A stretch of DNA of 64,000 bases, taken from the NCBI RefSeq assembly GCF_014925385.1, contig NZ_JACSDK010000001.1, positions 558,001-622,000 of the forward strand, in the 5' to 3' direction. Each line of letters begins with the position of its first letter. Position 1 is the first letter of the stretch. Below are positions 36,974 to 50,511 of this stretch, piece after piece. The notes under the pieces are model-generated. The model was not told the origin of the DNA and did no database searches. It saw only the letters and a list, made by a program, of their open reading frames with translations. The DNA comes from Pelagibius marinus. GTDB lineage: Bacteria > Pseudomonadota > Alphaproteobacteria > Kiloniellales > Kiloniellaceae. Position numbers and translations under genes: made by a program.

Positions 36974-39265
36974 ATGCCAGACCGCCATGCCAGCACTGCC
37001 ACCCTGCCGCTCGACCTTGTTTCCGAAGGCGAACAGGCGCGCCGCGTCGCGGTCCTGCTGCCGCTGCCGCTGACCGGTCCCTACGACTATCTGGTGCCGC
37101 CGGAGCTGGCCGAGGAAACGCCGGTGGAAGCGGGCAGCGTCGTGCGCGTACCGCTGGGCCAGCGCGAGCTGGCCGGCGTGGTCTGGGACCAGCCGCTGGA
37201 CGACTCGCCCGCCGAGGCCAAGGAAGTGCCGCTGGAAAAGCTGCGTCCTATCCTCGAGGTTTTTCCCGTGCCGCCGCTGACCGAGGTGGCGCGCCGCTTC
37301 CTCGCCTGGGTCGCCGACTACACCCTGGCCGCGCCGGGGGCCGTGTTGCGCATGGCGCTGTCCTCGCCCTCGGCCCTGGAGCCGCCGCGCCCGGTCACTC
37401 TCTATAGAAGGGACGAGGCGGTATCGGCGGAGGGGCTGCGCCTCACCCCGGCGCGCAAGCGCGTGCTGGCGGAGCTGGAGGACGGACCCGCCCGCACTTT
37501 GGCCGAGCTGGCGCAGGCCGCCGGCGTCGGTACCTCGGTGGTCAAGGGCCTGGCCGAGGCCGGGCTGCTGGAAGTGGTGGAGCTGATCCAGGAGCCGGCC
37601 TTCGCAGCGCCCGACCCGGCGCGCCCGGGCCCGGCGCTCTCCGGGCAGCAGGCCGAGGCCGCGGACGCCCTGCGCCGGACGGTGAAGGAAGGGGCCTTCT
37701 GCGTCACCCTGCTGGACGGCGTCACCGGCTCGGGCAAGACCGAGGTCTACTTCGAGGCCATCGCCGAGGCCCTGGCCGCCGGACGCCAGGCCCTGGTCCT
37801 GCTGCCGGAGATCGCGCTTTCCGCACAGTGGCTGGAGCGCTTCGAGCGGCGTTTCGGCGTCGCCCCGGCGCTGTGGCACTCCGATCTCACCTCGGCGCAG
37901 CGCCGCGCCACCTGGCGCGCCATCGCCCAGAGCAACGCCCCGGTGGTGGTGGGCGCGCGCTCGGCCCTCTTCCTGCCCTATCCGGATCTCGGCCTGCTGG
38001 TGATCGACGAGGAGCACGAAAGCGCCTTCAAGCAGGAGGACGGGGTCACCTACCACGCCCGCGACATGGCGGTGGTGCGCGCGCAACTGGGCGAGATCCC
38101 GGCGGTGCTGGTCTCGGCCACGCCGTCGCTGGAGTCGCTGAACAATGTGCGCAAGGGGCGCTACCGCGCGCTGCACCTGCCCGAGCGCCACGGCGGCGCG
38201 GTGCTGCCGGAGGTGACCCTGGTCGACCTGCGCGAGGACAAGCCGGCGAAGCTGGAGGGGCTGGGGCCGGGCTGGCTGTCGAACGCGCTCAGGCAGGCCA
38301 TCGCCGAGACCCTGGCCGCCGGGGAGCAGGTGCTGCTGTTCCTCAATCGCAGGGGCTATGCGCCGCTCACCCTCTGCCGCGCCTGCGGCCACCGCCTGCA
38401 GTGTCCCAACTGCACCGCCTGGCTGGTCGAGCACCGCCTGGCCGGGCGCCTGCAGTGCCACCACTGCGGCCATGCCTCGCGCCTGCCGCCGGCCTGCCCG
38501 GACTGCGGCGCCGAGGGCAGCCTGACCGCCTGCGGGCCGGGGGTCGAGCGTCTGGCCGAGGAGGTGTCAGCGCTGTTCCCCGAGGCGCGCCAGGGGATGA
38601 TGACCAGCGACACCCTCTCCGGGCCGGAGGCGGCGGCGGAGTTGGTGCGGGCGGTGCAGGACCGCGAGGTGGACCTGCTGATCGGCACCCAGATCGTCGC
38701 CAAGGGCCACCACTTCCCGCACCTGACGCTGGTCGGCGTGGTCGATGCCGACCTCGGCCTCTACGGCGGCGACCTGCGCGCGGCCGAGCGCACCTATCAG
38801 CTGCTTCACCAGGTGGCCGGGCGGGCCGGGCGCGCCGAGCACCGCGGCCGGGTCTTCCTGCAGACGGCCGAGCCGGAGCATCCGGTGATGCAGGCCCTGG
38901 CGGCGGGAGAGCGCGATCCCTTCTTCGAGGCCGAGGCGGCGGCGCGCCGGGACGCCGGCCTGCCGCCCTTCGGCCGCCTGGCCGCCCTGGTGCTCTCCGG
39001 CCCCGACGCCCGCCAGGTCGACGAGGTGGCGCGCGCCCTCGCCCGGGCCGCGCCCCGGGGAGAGAGCGGCAGCGAGGGGGTGACGATTCTGGGTCCGGCG
39101 CCGGCGCCGCTGGCGGTGCTGCGCGGCCGCCACCGCCGCCGTTTCCTGGTCAAGGCGCCGCGCGGCTGCCGCCTGCAGGCGCTGCTGCGCCGCTGGCTGG
39201 GCCAGGTGAAGCTGCCGAATGCCGTGCGCCTGCAGGTGGATATTGACCCTTACAGTTTCCTCTGA
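36974..39265 (+). CDS. priA: Primosomal replication protein N' (PriA helicase)
   Basis: Restarts stalled forks by loading DnaB. 763 residues: an N-terminal 3'-DNA-binding domain ([20 protein letters not shown]), helicase Walker [23 protein letters not shown] (DEEH box), and the zinc-binding cysteines [13 protein letters not shown] and [17 protein letters not shown] (eight Cys in four pairs). The C-terminal helicase motifs are [15 protein letters not shown] and [14 protein letters not shown]. Length is usual. Confidence 0.97.
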   Translation: MPDRHASTATLPLDLVSEGEQARRVAVLLPLPLTGPYDYLVPPELAEETPVEAGSVVRVPLGQRELAGVVWDQPLDDSPAEAKEVPLEKLRPILEVFPVPPLTEVARRFLAWVADYTLAAPGAVLRMALSSPSALEPPRPVTLYRRDEAVSAEGLRLTPARKRVLAELEDGPARTLAELAQAAGVGTSVVKGLAEAGLLEVVELIQEPAFAAPDPARPGPALSGQQAEAADALRRTVKEGAFCVTLLDGVTGSGKTEVYFEAIAEALAAGRQALVLLPEIALSAQWLERFERRFGVAPALWHSDLTSAQRRATWRAIAQSNAPVVVGARSALFLPYPDLGLLVIDEEHESAFKQEDGVTYHARDMAVVRAQLGEIPAVLVSATPSLESLNNVRKGRYRALHLPERHGGAVLPEVTLVDLREDKPAKLEGLGPGWLSNALRQAIAETLAAGEQVLLFLNRRGYAPLTLCRACGHRLQCPNCTAWLVEHRLAGRLQCHHCGHASRLPPACPDCGAEGSLTACGPGVERLAEEVSALFPEARQGMMTSDTLSGPEAAAELVRAVQDREVDLLIGTQIVAKGHHFPHLTLVGVVDADLGLYGGDLRAAERTYQLLHQVAGRAGRAEHRGRVFLQTAEPEHPVMQALAAGERDPFFEAEAAARRDAGLPPFGRLAALVLSGPDARQVDEVARALARAAPRGESGSEGVTILGPAPAPLAVLRGRHRRRFLVKAPRGCRLQALLRRWLGQVKLPNAVRLQVDIDPYSFL

Positions 39266-39616
39266 GGTTGGTCGAAACAGCCCCTGGACGCGGCGGCGGC
39301 GCCCGGCCTGTGCGCAGGCGGTTGAAAGTGATGAAAAAAGCGGCAGATTCGACCCCGAATCAGGGGGCGGCGGCGGCCGGGTCGAGGGGCGGCGGAAGCC
39401 CCGCGCGAAGCCCCGGAAACCGCTGGCGAGAAAGTGGCAAAAAGACGCTCCCACCCGCCTTGCAACACCCAGGCTCCTATGATACCAAACGCGCGCTCGT
39501 GGGCGGGTCCACCGCCCTGTGTAAGGCCCGGATGTCTTTGTTTCATCTGATAACGGGCCAGCCGCGCGGGCAGGGGTAAACCCAGGGCGTCAACAAGGAC
39601 TTCGAGGACATCGGGC
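39266..39616 (+). other. 351-bp priA-atpH intergenic region
   Basis: This gap must hold the promoter of the ATP synthase operon. Seen are a perfect 6-bp hairpin GATTCG-ACCC-CGAATC (39346-39361), a short hairpin CCTG-TGCG-CAGG (39307-39318), a -10-like TATGAT at 39478-39483 without a well-spaced -35 (TTGCAA at 39460-39465 is only 12 bp away), and a GATAAC near 39549. Reading frames across it have no protein character. Nothing else is recognised. Confidence 0.4.
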
Positions 39617-40173
39617 TTGGCTGGTGATATCACGAGCATGAGCGACCTGGCGGGGCGCTATGCCTCCGCGTTGCTCGATCTAGCCGACGAGCAGAAGGCG
39701 CTGGACCAGGTCGCGGACGACCTGAAGGCGCTGCGTTCGTTGATTGCCGAAAGCGAAGATCTGCGCCGGCTGCTCGACAGCCCGGTCTTTTCTCGTGAGG
39801 AACAGCGCAAGGCCATGACCGCGCTGATGGAGAAGATCGGAACCGGGGAGCTGACCCGCCATTTCGTGCTGGTGGTGGCCGATAACCACCGTCTCTTCGC
39901 GCTGCCGGCAATGATCGAGGCCTACCTTGCCGAGCTGGCGCAGCGCCGTGGCGAGATCACCGCCGAGGTGACCGCCGCCCGCAACCTCTCCGACGCGCAG
40001 CAGGCCGCCCTCCTGGAGGCCCTGCGCAGCTCCGTCGGCAGCAAGGTTCAGCTTGATCTTAAGGTCGATCCGGCGCTGATCGGCGGTCTCGTCGTCAAGG
40101 TCGGCAGCCGCATGATCGACTCTTCGCTGCGTAGCAAATTGCAAAGACTTCAACTCGCCATGAAAGGGGTCGG

Positions 40174-40177
<4 letters not shown>
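39617..40177 (+). CDS. atpH: F0F1 ATP synthase subunit delta
   Basis: Stator subunit joining the F1 head to the F0 b-subunits. 186 residues: [60 protein letters not shown] and a terminal [24 protein letters not shown] at 39617 with GAGGA at 39604-39608 (8-bp spacing) is the preferred start. An ATG at 39638 (MSDLAGRYA) has no Shine-Dalgarno but is a possible alternative. The stop overlaps the atpA start. Confidence 0.95.
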
Positions 40178-41709
<1,532 letters not shown>

Positions 41710-41761
41710 TTCGAAGACGACGGGCGAACGACTTTAAGAAAGCCGGAGCGGGGCACGGCGG

Positions 41762-44142
<2,381 letters not shown>

Positions 44143-44185
44143 GGGCCTCTCCGCCAGGACTTGATAACGAACGGACGGCGCAAAG

Positions 44186-44590
44186 ATGGCCGAAGGTAAA
44201 GTCGCATTCGAACTGGTCTCCCCGGAGCGCCTGCTGCTCTCCCAGGAGGTCGACATGGTCGTGGTGCCGGGCGAGGAGGGCGATTTCGGCGTCCTCGAGC
44301 GGCACTCGCCGATGATTTCGACCCTGCGCCCCGGCGTCATCCAGGTGCATGACGGCGGCAGCGTGGCGGAGCGGATCTTCGTGGCCGGCGGCTTTGCCGA
44401 GGTCACCCCGGCGCGCTGCACCGTTCTGGCCGAGGAGGCCCTGCCGGTCGGCGAGATCGACCGGGCGGCGGCCGAACAGCGCCTCTCGGACGCCAAGGAC
44501 GACCTGATCGACGCCAAGGACGACGCCGAGAAGGCTTCGGCCGAGCGCCAGATCAAGATCGCCGAGGAGTTGCTGCGGGCGACCGGCTGA
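44186..44590 (+). CDS. atpC: F0F1 ATP synthase subunit epsilon
   Basis: Regulatory/rotor subunit of F1. 134 residues: VAFELVSPERLLLSQEVDMV, VVPGEEGDFGVLERHSPMIS, a FVAGGFAEVTPARCTVLAEE strand block, then a C-terminal pair of helices. The order delta-alpha-gamma-beta-epsilon is complete. The F0 genes are not in the window, as is normal for alphaproteobacteria, where they form a separate operon. Confidence 0.97.
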   Translation: MAEGKVAFELVSPERLLLSQEVDMVVVPGEEGDFGVLERHSPMISTLRPGVIQVHDGGSVAERIFVAGGFAEVTPARCTVLAEEALPVGEIDRAAAEQRLSDAKDDLIDAKDDAEKASAERQIKIAEELLRATG

Positions 44591-44678
44591 CCGCCGGCGC
44601 CCGAAGCCTCCCGACATTCCCCGCCCGATTCGTTTAGCTTCTGTCCGGAAACTTCCGGGCGGGAAAGCCGTTGTCCTT

Positions 44679-44701
44679 CAGGGGCCTGCGCCCTGTTTTT
44701 T
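44679..44701 (+). terminator. Intrinsic terminator of the ATP synthase operon
   Basis: CAGGG(G)C pairs with GCCCTG across a short CTGC loop with one bulged G, followed directly by six T residues (44696-44701), 88 bp after the atpC stop. A second hairpin, CCGGAA-AC-TTCCGG, stands upstream near 44645-44658. Confidence 0.7.
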
Positions 44702-44863
44702 GGGAAGCCGTTGATTCGGCAGATTCTTCTAGATAGTCTGCGGTTTCGCAAAACCGTCACAGAAGCGGTTGTGCAAGAGAATCCTTGGGGATTGCCCGCG
44801 GCTTGAACCACAAGCACTTCGACGTAATTCGTTTGAACCACTTCGTTTGGCGGGACGTTTGCG
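44702..44863 (+). promoter_or_regulatory. Repeat-rich region upstream of the ferritin-like gene
   Basis: Between the atp terminator and the ATG at 44864 lie a GCAGA-N13-TCTGC inverted repeat (about 44719-44741), a perfect CGGTTT-CGCA-AAACCG hairpin (44741-44756), and two identical TTGAACCAC direct repeats at 44803-44811 and 44833-44841, exactly 30 bp apart (three helical turns). The last site ends 22 bp before the start codon. This suggests a regulated promoter; neither its hexamers nor its regulator can be named. Confidence 0.4.
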
Positions 44864-45682
44864 ATGACCGGCGGTCACTGGACCTTAGACGACATTCCCT
44901 GGGATAAGTTCGATCCGGGCAAGGCCGATCCTGAGCTGGTGAAGATCGTCAAGGCGGCCAGCATGGTCGAATACAACGGCGCCGACTACGCCACCTACCT
45001 GTGCAACGTGTTTCCGGACGACGCCGAGTTCCAAGCGGCGGCCGATGCCTGGGCCCTGGAGGAGATCCAGCACGGTGAGGCGCTGGCGCGCTGGGCCAAG
45101 CTGGCCGACGACAGCTTCAATTTCGACGAGAGCTTCGGGCGCTTTCGCGACGGCTACAAGATCGCCGTCGATTCGGAATCCTCGATCCGCGGCTCACGCT
45201 CGGGCGAGCTGGTGGCGCGCTGCATCGTCGAGGTCGGGACCTCCTCCTACTATGCCTCCATCGGCGCGACCACCCAGGAGCCGGTGCTGCGTGAGGTCTG
45301 CCGCCGCATCGCCGCCGACGAGCTGCGTCACTACAGGCTGTTCTACACCTTCCTGCGCCGCTACCTGGAGCGGGAGAACATCGGCAAGTGGAAGCGCCTT
45401 GCCGTGGCGCTGGGCCGCATCGGCGAGAGCGAGGACGACGAGCTGGCCTACGCTTTCTACGCCGCCAACGAGAACCCGGCGACGCCTTACGACCGCAAGA
45501 CCTACGGCCGCGCCTACATGAAGCGGGCCATGGCCTGCTACCGCGAGCCCCAGGTGCGCCGCGCCGTGGCGATGATCTTCAAGGCCGCAGGCCTCAACCC
45601 CCAGGGCCGCACCGCTGACCTGGCCGCCCGCGCCGCCTTCGGCTTCATCCGCTGGCGCGGCCGCAAGCTGGCCGCGGCCTAG
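44864..45682 (+). CDS. Ferritin-like diiron protein
   Basis: 272 residues. The spacing of acidic and His residues is that of a four-helix-bundle diiron site: Glu36 (SMVEYNGADYATYL), Glu67-x2-His70 (EEIQHGEALARW), Glu123 (CIVEVGTSSYYAS) and Glu153-x2-His156 (ADELRHYRLF). This resembles rubrerythrin/acyl-ACP-desaturase-like ferritin-fold proteins. No rubredoxin domain is present. A basic C terminus (WRGRKLAAA) follows. Possible roles are oxidation, peroxide reduction or desaturation; the substrate is unknown. Confidence 0.82.
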   Translation: MTGGHWTLDDIPWDKFDPGKADPELVKIVKAASMVEYNGADYATYLCNVFPDDAEFQAAADAWALEEIQHGEALARWAKLADDSFNFDESFGRFRDGYKIAVDSESSIRGSRSGELVARCIVEVGTSSYYASIGATTQEPVLREVCRRIAADELRHYRLFYTFLRRYLERENIGKWKRLAVALGRIGESEDDELAYAFYAANENPATPYDRKTYGRAYMKRAMACYREPQVRRAVAMIFKAAGLNPQGRTADLAARAAFGFIRWRGRKLAAA

Positions 45683-45751
45683 CGGCGCTTCTTTCCTGAT
45701 TGATGGCGTATCGCCGGGCGCTGGCGAGCTCCAGGCCCGTTGCGAGCCTGG

Positions 45752-46249
45752 TTAGTTTCGCCCCAGCAGGTCGCGGAATTCGCTGACTACCGCGCGGTAG
45801 GTGTCGCGCTTGAAGGGGATGACGAGGCCCGGCGCGTCTTCCAGCTCCACCCAGCGCCAGGCGTCGAACTCCGGGTGCTCGGTCGCCAGGTCGATATCGG
45901 AGTCCTGCCCCAGGAACCGCAGGGCGAACCAGCGCTGCTTCTGGCCCCGGTACTTGCCTTTCCACACCTTTCCGACCAGGTGGTCGGGCAGATCGTAGTG
46001 CAGCCACTGGCGGCTCTCGGCGATGATCTCGGCCTTGTCGGTGCCGATCTCCTCTTCCATCTCGCGCAGCACCGCCGCTTCGGGCGTCTCGCCCTTGTCG
46101 ATGCCGCCCTGGGGCATCTGCCAGATGTTGTCGCCTTCCTTGGCGGTGTCGATGCGCCGGCCGACGAAGACCTTGTCCTCGCTGTTCAGCAGCAGCATCC
46201 CGACACAGGGCCGGTAAGGCAGCTTGGCGATCTCCTTGGGGCTCAGCAT
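45752..46249 (-). CDS. rppH: RNA pyrophosphohydrolase
   Basis: Nudix enzyme that removes pyrophosphate from 5'-triphosphorylated mRNA and starts its decay. 165 residues: YRPCVGMLLLNSEDKVFVGR, IWQMPQGGIDKGETPEAAVL and REMEEEIGTD together form the Nudix box, followed by LVGKVWKGKYRGQKQRWFAL and EFDAWRWVEL, which are RppH-specific. Convergent with the ferritin-like gene; downstream of the yibQ-like gene in a minus-strand run. Confidence 0.95.
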   Translation of the reverse strand: MLSPKEIAKLPYRPCVGMLLLNSEDKVFVGRRIDTAKEGDNIWQMPQGGIDKGETPEAAVLREMEEEIGTDKAEIIAESRQWLHYDLPDHLVGKVWKGKYRGQKQRWFALRFLGQDSDIDLATEHPEFDAWRWVELEDAPGLVIPFKRDTYRAVVSEFRDLLGRN

Positions 46250-46260
46250 GGGGCTTCTTT

Positions 46261-46292
46261 GGACGGTTTTCTCAGGGGACGGTTTTCTCAGG
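46261..46292. repeat. Perfect 16-bp tandem duplication
   Basis: GGACGGTTTTCTCAGG occurs twice head-to-tail (46261-46276 and 46277-46292). The second copy covers the stop codon of the polysaccharide-deacetylase-like gene; the first fills the spacer before rppH. A recent slippage duplication is the simplest explanation. Confidence 0.9.
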
Positions 46293-47655
46293 GTGCTTTC
46301 TGCTGATCGGCCAGGGCGGAGATGGGCGCGATGACGAAACCGCGCGCGGTCAGTTCCGTCGCCCAGTCGGCCAGGCGCTCCAGGGTGACCGGATAGGGCT
46401 GGGCCATCGCCACGGCGTAGCCGTCGGTCAGCGCGATACGCTCGATCTGCGCCAGGCGGGCGTCGATGGCGACCCGGCTGGCCTGGCGCTCGTCGATGGA
46501 GCGGTTGTTGATGGCGCGCGGCAGGCCCAGTTCGGCGGCCACCGCGGGTACCACCGACTCTTCCGTGGTGCGGCGGTCCAGGAAGATCAGGCCGCGCGCC
46601 TTCACGTCCTGCAGGATCGGCTCCATGGCGCTGCGCGAGGCGGTGAAGCGCGAGCCCAGGGTGCCGGCGACGCCGACGTAGGCGCTGCCGCGGCTCAGCA
46701 CCCAGTCCAGCCGGTCCAGGTTCTCCTCGGGACTGAGCTTGATCAGCAGACCCTGGGGGCCGGGATCCTCGTTGGGGAAGGTTGCCGGCTCCATCGGCAG
46801 GTCGAGCATGACCTCGTGGCCGCGCGAGCGCGCCAGGGCGATCCAGCGCTCAAGCCCGCGGGCATAGGGACTGAAGGAGAGCGTGATCGCCGGCGGCAGC
46901 TTGTTGATGGCCGCCTCGGTGGCGCTGTCGGAGACGCCGAGGCCGGTCAGCACCACGGCAATGCGCGGGCGCGTGTCGGCCATGTTGAAGGGTTGGCGGT
47001 AGCGTTCCCAATAGGGCAGCTGCTCCGGCGCCGGCGGGATGACCGGAATCGCGACGACCTGCTCGGTGTCAGGCGCTTCCGGGGCAGGCTCCGCGCCGGC
47101 GGGCGCTTCTTTGGCTGTTTCCTTTTCCGGGGGCGTCTCGCCGTGGGCCGCGGCGGCCGGCGCCTCCGCGGGCTCTTCGACAGCGGCTGGGGCGGGTGCC
47201 TCGGGTGTCGTTTCCGGGGCCGTCTCTGGACCCGGAGGGCTCTCCTCTTCGGCCATGGCCCCCGCGGGCGGCGCCGGTTTCGGCAGCGGCAGGGCCGCCG
47301 TTGCGGCAGGCGTCTCCCCGGCTTCTTCCTTAGGGGCCTCTTCCTGTGGGGCCGCCGCCGGTGTTTCCCCGGATGCTTCCTCCGGCATCCCTGGAACCGT
47401 CTCGGCGGCCGGTTCCGGGGTGGCCTCGGTCATGGCTTCCGGCGCCCCCTCCGGCATCTCCGCGGTCTCCGGCGCGACCGCTTCGGGCGGGGCGACCACG
47501 GCCTTCGGCAGCGGCAGGGCGAGGGTCACCGGTTCCGTACGGGGGACGACCGGTGGGGGCTGCAGCAAGGCAAGGGCCAGGGCACCGCCGAGGGCCGCCA
47601 GGACGACGAACCAGGCGGTGATCAGCAAGCCGCGGTTGGCGAGAAAGCCGCCCAA
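46288..47655 (-). CDS. Divergent polysaccharide deacetylase family protein (YibQ-like)
   Basis: 455 residues. One N-terminal membrane helix (GLLITAWFVVLAALGGALAL), a Pro/Glu/Ala-rich low-complexity region (about 40-205) probably crossing the periplasm, then a deacetylase-like barrel: RPRIAVVLTGLGVSDSATEA, LPPAITLSFSPYARGLERW, HEVMLDLPMEP, FLDRRTTEES. It belongs to the DUF610/YibQ group, usually next to ctpA/envC/rppH. Catalytic activity is unproven in the family. An envelope role is likely from the neighbours. Confidence 0.88.
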   Translation of the reverse strand: MGGFLANRGLLITAWFVVLAALGGALALALLQPPPVVPRTEPVTLALPLPKAVVAPPEAVAPETAEMPEGAPEAMTEATPEPAAETVPGMPEEASGETPAAAPQEEAPKEEAGETPAATAALPLPKPAPPAGAMAEEESPPGPETAPETTPEAPAPAAVEEPAEAPAAAAHGETPPEKETAKEAPAGAEPAPEAPDTEQVVAIPVIPPAPEQLPYWERYRQPFNMADTRPRIAVVLTGLGVSDSATEAAINKLPPAITLSFSPYARGLERWIALARSRGHEVMLDLPMEPATFPNEDPGPQGLLIKLSPEENLDRLDWVLSRGSAYVGVAGTLGSRFTASRSAMEPILQDVKARGLIFLDRRTTEESVVPAVAAELGLPRAINNRSIDERQASRVAIDARLAQIERIALTDGYAVAMAQPYPVTLERLADWATELTARGFVIAPISALADQQKAP

Positions 47656-47783
47656 GGCCTGCCGTTCTTAGGCCGGGTGCCGCAGGCGCCCGCCGCACGG
47701 GCGGCCCGGGCGCATGCGGCATCCCTGCCGTCGCGAAGCTGTGTGACGACGTGGCGTCATCGAAATGGTACCGGCCCTCTTTG

Positions 47784-47801
47784 CGGTGCGACTCCGCACC
47801 G
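47784..47801. promoter_or_regulatory. Hairpin between ctpA and the yibQ-like gene
   Basis: CGGTGCG and CGCACCG form a perfect 7-bp stem with a 4-nt loop, 25 bp after the ctpA stop on the minus strand. No U-tract follows on either strand. A smaller TGACG-N6-CGTCA repeat follows at about 47744-47759. Possible partial terminator or mRNA 3'-end stabiliser. Confidence 0.35.
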
Positions 47802-47825
47802 AATCAACGTGTCGTGACCACCCTT

Positions 47826-49124
47826 TTAGTTCACGACCCGCTGATTATAAAGGGCCAGGCCCCGCAGCAGGTCGAAGGCGCGAGCCAGCTGGAAGTCCTT
47901 CTGCGTCGAATCCGAAAGCGCATGGGTGTCTTGCGGCTCCTCGCCGTCGGGGCTCTCGCCGACGCCGTTTTCCTCGTTGGGATTGGCCAGCGCGCCGGGC
48001 AGGTCCGCTTCGCGGCGGCCGGGACGCGCGGCCTCGGCCTGCTCCACGGTGGCCTGCTCGACCAGGATGTCCGGATCGATGCCGAGGGCCTGGATCGAGC
48101 GGCCCGAGGGTGTGAAGTAGCGCGCCGTGGTCAGGCGCATGGCGCCGTTCGGGCCCAGCGGAATGATGGTTTGCACGGAGCCCTTCCCGAAGGAGCGGGT
48201 GCCCATGATGATGGCGCGGCGATGGTCCTGCAGGGCGCCGGCCACGATCTCGGAGGCCGAGGCGGAGCCGCCGTTGATCAGCACAACGACAGGCAGGTCG
48301 TCGGCCAGGTCGCCCGGCGTGGCGTTGAAGCGCTGGGAATCCTCGGCCACGCGGCCGCGCGTCGAGACGATTTCGCCCTGCTCGATGAAGGCGTCGGACA
48401 CCTCGATCGCCTGGTCCAGCAGTCCGCCCGGGTTGTTGCGCAGGTCGACGATATAGCCGCGCAGATCGCCGCCGACCTCGGCCTTGATCTCGGTGAAGGC
48501 CTTCTCCAGGCCGGGCATGGTCTGCTGGTTGAAGGTGGTGATGCGGATGTAGCCCACGTTGTCCTCGACGCGGTTACGCACCGACTGGATCTTGATGACG
48601 TCGCGGGTGATCGTCAGGTCGAAGGGTTCTTCGTTCTCGCGGCGGATGGTCACCGTCAGGTCGGTGTTCACCGGCCCGCGCATTTTCTCGACCGCCTCGT
48701 TCAGCGTCAGGCCCAGGATCGGCTCACCGTCCAGGTGGGTAATGAAGTCGCCGGGCTGCACGCCTGCCTTCGCGGCGGGCGTGTCGTCGATCGGCGAGAC
48801 CACCTTGACGAAGCCGTTCTCCATGGTGACCTCGATGCCCAGGCCGCCGAACTCGCCCTTGGTCTGCACCCGCATGTCGCCGAAGGACTCGGCGTTGAGG
48901 TAGCTGGAGTGCGGATCCAGGGTGGAGAGCATGCCTTGGATGGCGTACTCGATGAGCTGCTGGTCGGTGACTTCCTCGACGTAGTCGGCGCGCACGCGCT
49001 CAAAGACGTCGCTGAACAGTTTGAGTTGCCGGTAGGTGTCGGACGAGTTGTCCTGCGCCGTCGAAAACTGCGGCACAGCGATCATGAGGGCGGCAACAAT
49101 GGCCGCGATCTGGAATTTGCGCAT
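47826..49124 (-). CDS. ctpA: S41-family C-terminal processing peptidase
   Basis: Periplasmic serine protease of the CtpA/Prc group. 432 residues: signal peptide (AAIVAALMIAVPQFSTAQ), an N-terminal helical region (LFSDVFERVRADYVEEV), a PDZ domain (GLGIEVTMENGFVKVVSPID, AGVQPGDFITHLDGEPI), and the catalytic domain with Ser in VLINGGSASASEIVAGALQ and Lys in MGTRSFGKGSVQTI. The start (MRKFQIAAI) at 49124 overlaps the envC stop (TAATG). In other proteobacteria CtpA degrades cell-wall hydrolases. Confidence 0.94.
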   Translation of the reverse strand: MRKFQIAAIVAALMIAVPQFSTAQDNSSDTYRQLKLFSDVFERVRADYVEEVTDQQLIEYAIQGMLSTLDPHSSYLNAESFGDMRVQTKGEFGGLGIEVTMENGFVKVVSPIDDTPAAKAGVQPGDFITHLDGEPILGLTLNEAVEKMRGPVNTDLTVTIRRENEEPFDLTITRDVIKIQSVRNRVEDNVGYIRITTFNQQTMPGLEKAFTEIKAEVGGDLRGYIVDLRNNPGGLLDQAIEVSDAFIEQGEIVSTRGRVAEDSQRFNATPGDLADDLPVVVLINGGSASASEIVAGALQDHRRAIIMGTRSFGKGSVQTIIPLGPNGAMRLTTARYFTPSGRSIQALGIDPDILVEQATVEQAEAARPGRREADLPGALANPNEENGVGESPDGEEPQDTHALSDSTQKDFQLARAFDLLRGLALYNQRVVN

Positions 49125-50509
49125 TAACCTCGCACCTTGTCGTCGTTTGTCGCCAACCAGGGGAGCGGATTGATGGCCTGCCCTGTACGGCGGAGTTCCA
49201 AGTAAAGCTCCGGATTGCTGCCGGCCGCGTCGCCCATCTGCGCGACCGGCTCCCCGGCCAATACCCACTGCCCGACCACGGCGTCGATCCGATCGAAACC
49301 GGCCAATATCGTATGATATCGCCCGCCATGGTCGATGATCAAGATAAGCCCATAACCGCGGAACGGTCCGGCATAGGCGATTTTCCCGTCAAAAGGCGCC
49401 ACCACCTGGGCTCCCGGGCGCGCGCTGATGGAAATCCCCTTGTCGGTGGCCCCCGGGGTGTCGCTTTCCTGCCCGTAAAGCCGCACGACCCTGCCACGCA
49501 CGGGCACCGTCAGGCTTGCCCGGGCGTCGGGAAAGGGGCGCAGCGAGGGCGGGCGGGTCAGCCGGGCGACTTGGGGATTGTCCTGTTCAACTTGCCGTGA
49601 GGCGGCTGCGGCGGCCTCGCGCGCCTTCTGCGCCTCGGCGGCGGCCCTGGCGGCGGCTTCGGCCTGCTGCTGCTCCAGGGCTTTGCGGCGGGCGGCCTCC
49701 TGCTCCACGGCGCGGCGCAGCTGCTCCTGGCGGCGATGCTCGGCGGCCAGGCGGCGTTCCTCGGCGGCGCGGGCCTCGGCCTCCAGGCGCTCGGTCAGCT
49801 CGCGCAGGTCGCGGGCCTCCTTGACCAGCTTGGCGATGCGGTCCTGGGCGGCGCTGCGCTCGGCCTCCGCGGTTTCCTGCAGTTCGGACTTGCGGTCCAG
49901 CAGCGCCGCCAGGCGGTCGCGCTCGGTGCCCAGGGAGGCGGCGGCGGCGGCCAGGTCGTCGCGCTCGATGGCGATGCGCGCGCGCAGCACCGCCAGGTCG
50001 CCCAGTTCGGCGCGCAGGGCGGTGGCCTGATCCTCCAGCTTGGGGATGGCGACGCGCAGCAGCAGGGCGGCGCGGGCGGATTCGATGGGCGCCTCGCTGC
50101 GCGCCAGGGCGGCCTCCGGCGGCTGCAGGGCCAGGCGTTGCAGCGCGCCCAGGGTGCGTCCCAGCTGTTCGCGGCGTTTGGCCAGGTCCGCCGCCTTGGA
50201 CTCTTCTTCGGCCCGCAGCGCCGTCAGGGTCTGCTCGGCCGCGGTCATCTCGCCTTCCAGGTCCTGGGCGCGCTTGGCGGCGGCGATGGACCTGGCGCGC
50301 AACTCCTCGACCTCGGCGCCCAGGGCTTCGGCCTCGGCGGCCAGCTTCTCGGCCCGCGCCTTGTCCTCGGCCAGGGAGCGCTCCAGCTCCTTCAGGCTCT
50401 GGTTCTTTTCCTGGGCGGCGGCGGGAAACGCCGGGCCCAGGCCGATCGACAGCAGCAGGGCGCCGGCCAGGGCCCGGTTGAGGGGAAGTCGCTGGGCGCG
50501 CGTGGCCAA
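49124..50509 (-). CDS. envC: EnvC-like murein hydrolase activator
   Basis: 461 residues: signal peptide (LAGALLLSIGLGPAFPAAAQ), a long coiled coil (about 30-300, e.g. LKELERSLAEDKARAEKLAA), and a C-terminal LytM/M23 fold (GRVVRLYGQESDTPGATDKG, VVAPFDGKIAYAGPFRGYGL). The metal ligands of active M23 enzymes are missing: the HxxxD position reads TDKGIS and the second His of HxH is lost in YHTILAGFD. This suits an EnvC-type activator of amidases at division rather than an endopeptidase. TTG at 50509, 2 bp after the gpmI stop, is the best start. Confidence 0.9.
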   Translation of the reverse strand: MATRAQRLPLNRALAGALLLSIGLGPAFPAAAQEKNQSLKELERSLAEDKARAEKLAAEAEALGAEVEELRARSIAAAKRAQDLEGEMTAAEQTLTALRAEEESKAADLAKRREQLGRTLGALQRLALQPPEAALARSEAPIESARAALLLRVAIPKLEDQATALRAELGDLAVLRARIAIERDDLAAAAASLGTERDRLAALLDRKSELQETAEAERSAAQDRIAKLVKEARDLRELTERLEAEARAAEERRLAAEHRRQEQLRRAVEQEAARRKALEQQQAEAAARAAAEAQKAREAAAAASRQVEQDNPQVARLTRPPSLRPFPDARASLTVPVRGRVVRLYGQESDTPGATDKGISISARPGAQVVAPFDGKIAYAGPFRGYGLILIIDHGGRYHTILAGFDRIDAVVGQWVLAGEPVAQMGDAAGSNPELYLELRRTGQAINPLPWLATNDDKVRG

Positions 50510-50511
50510 AG

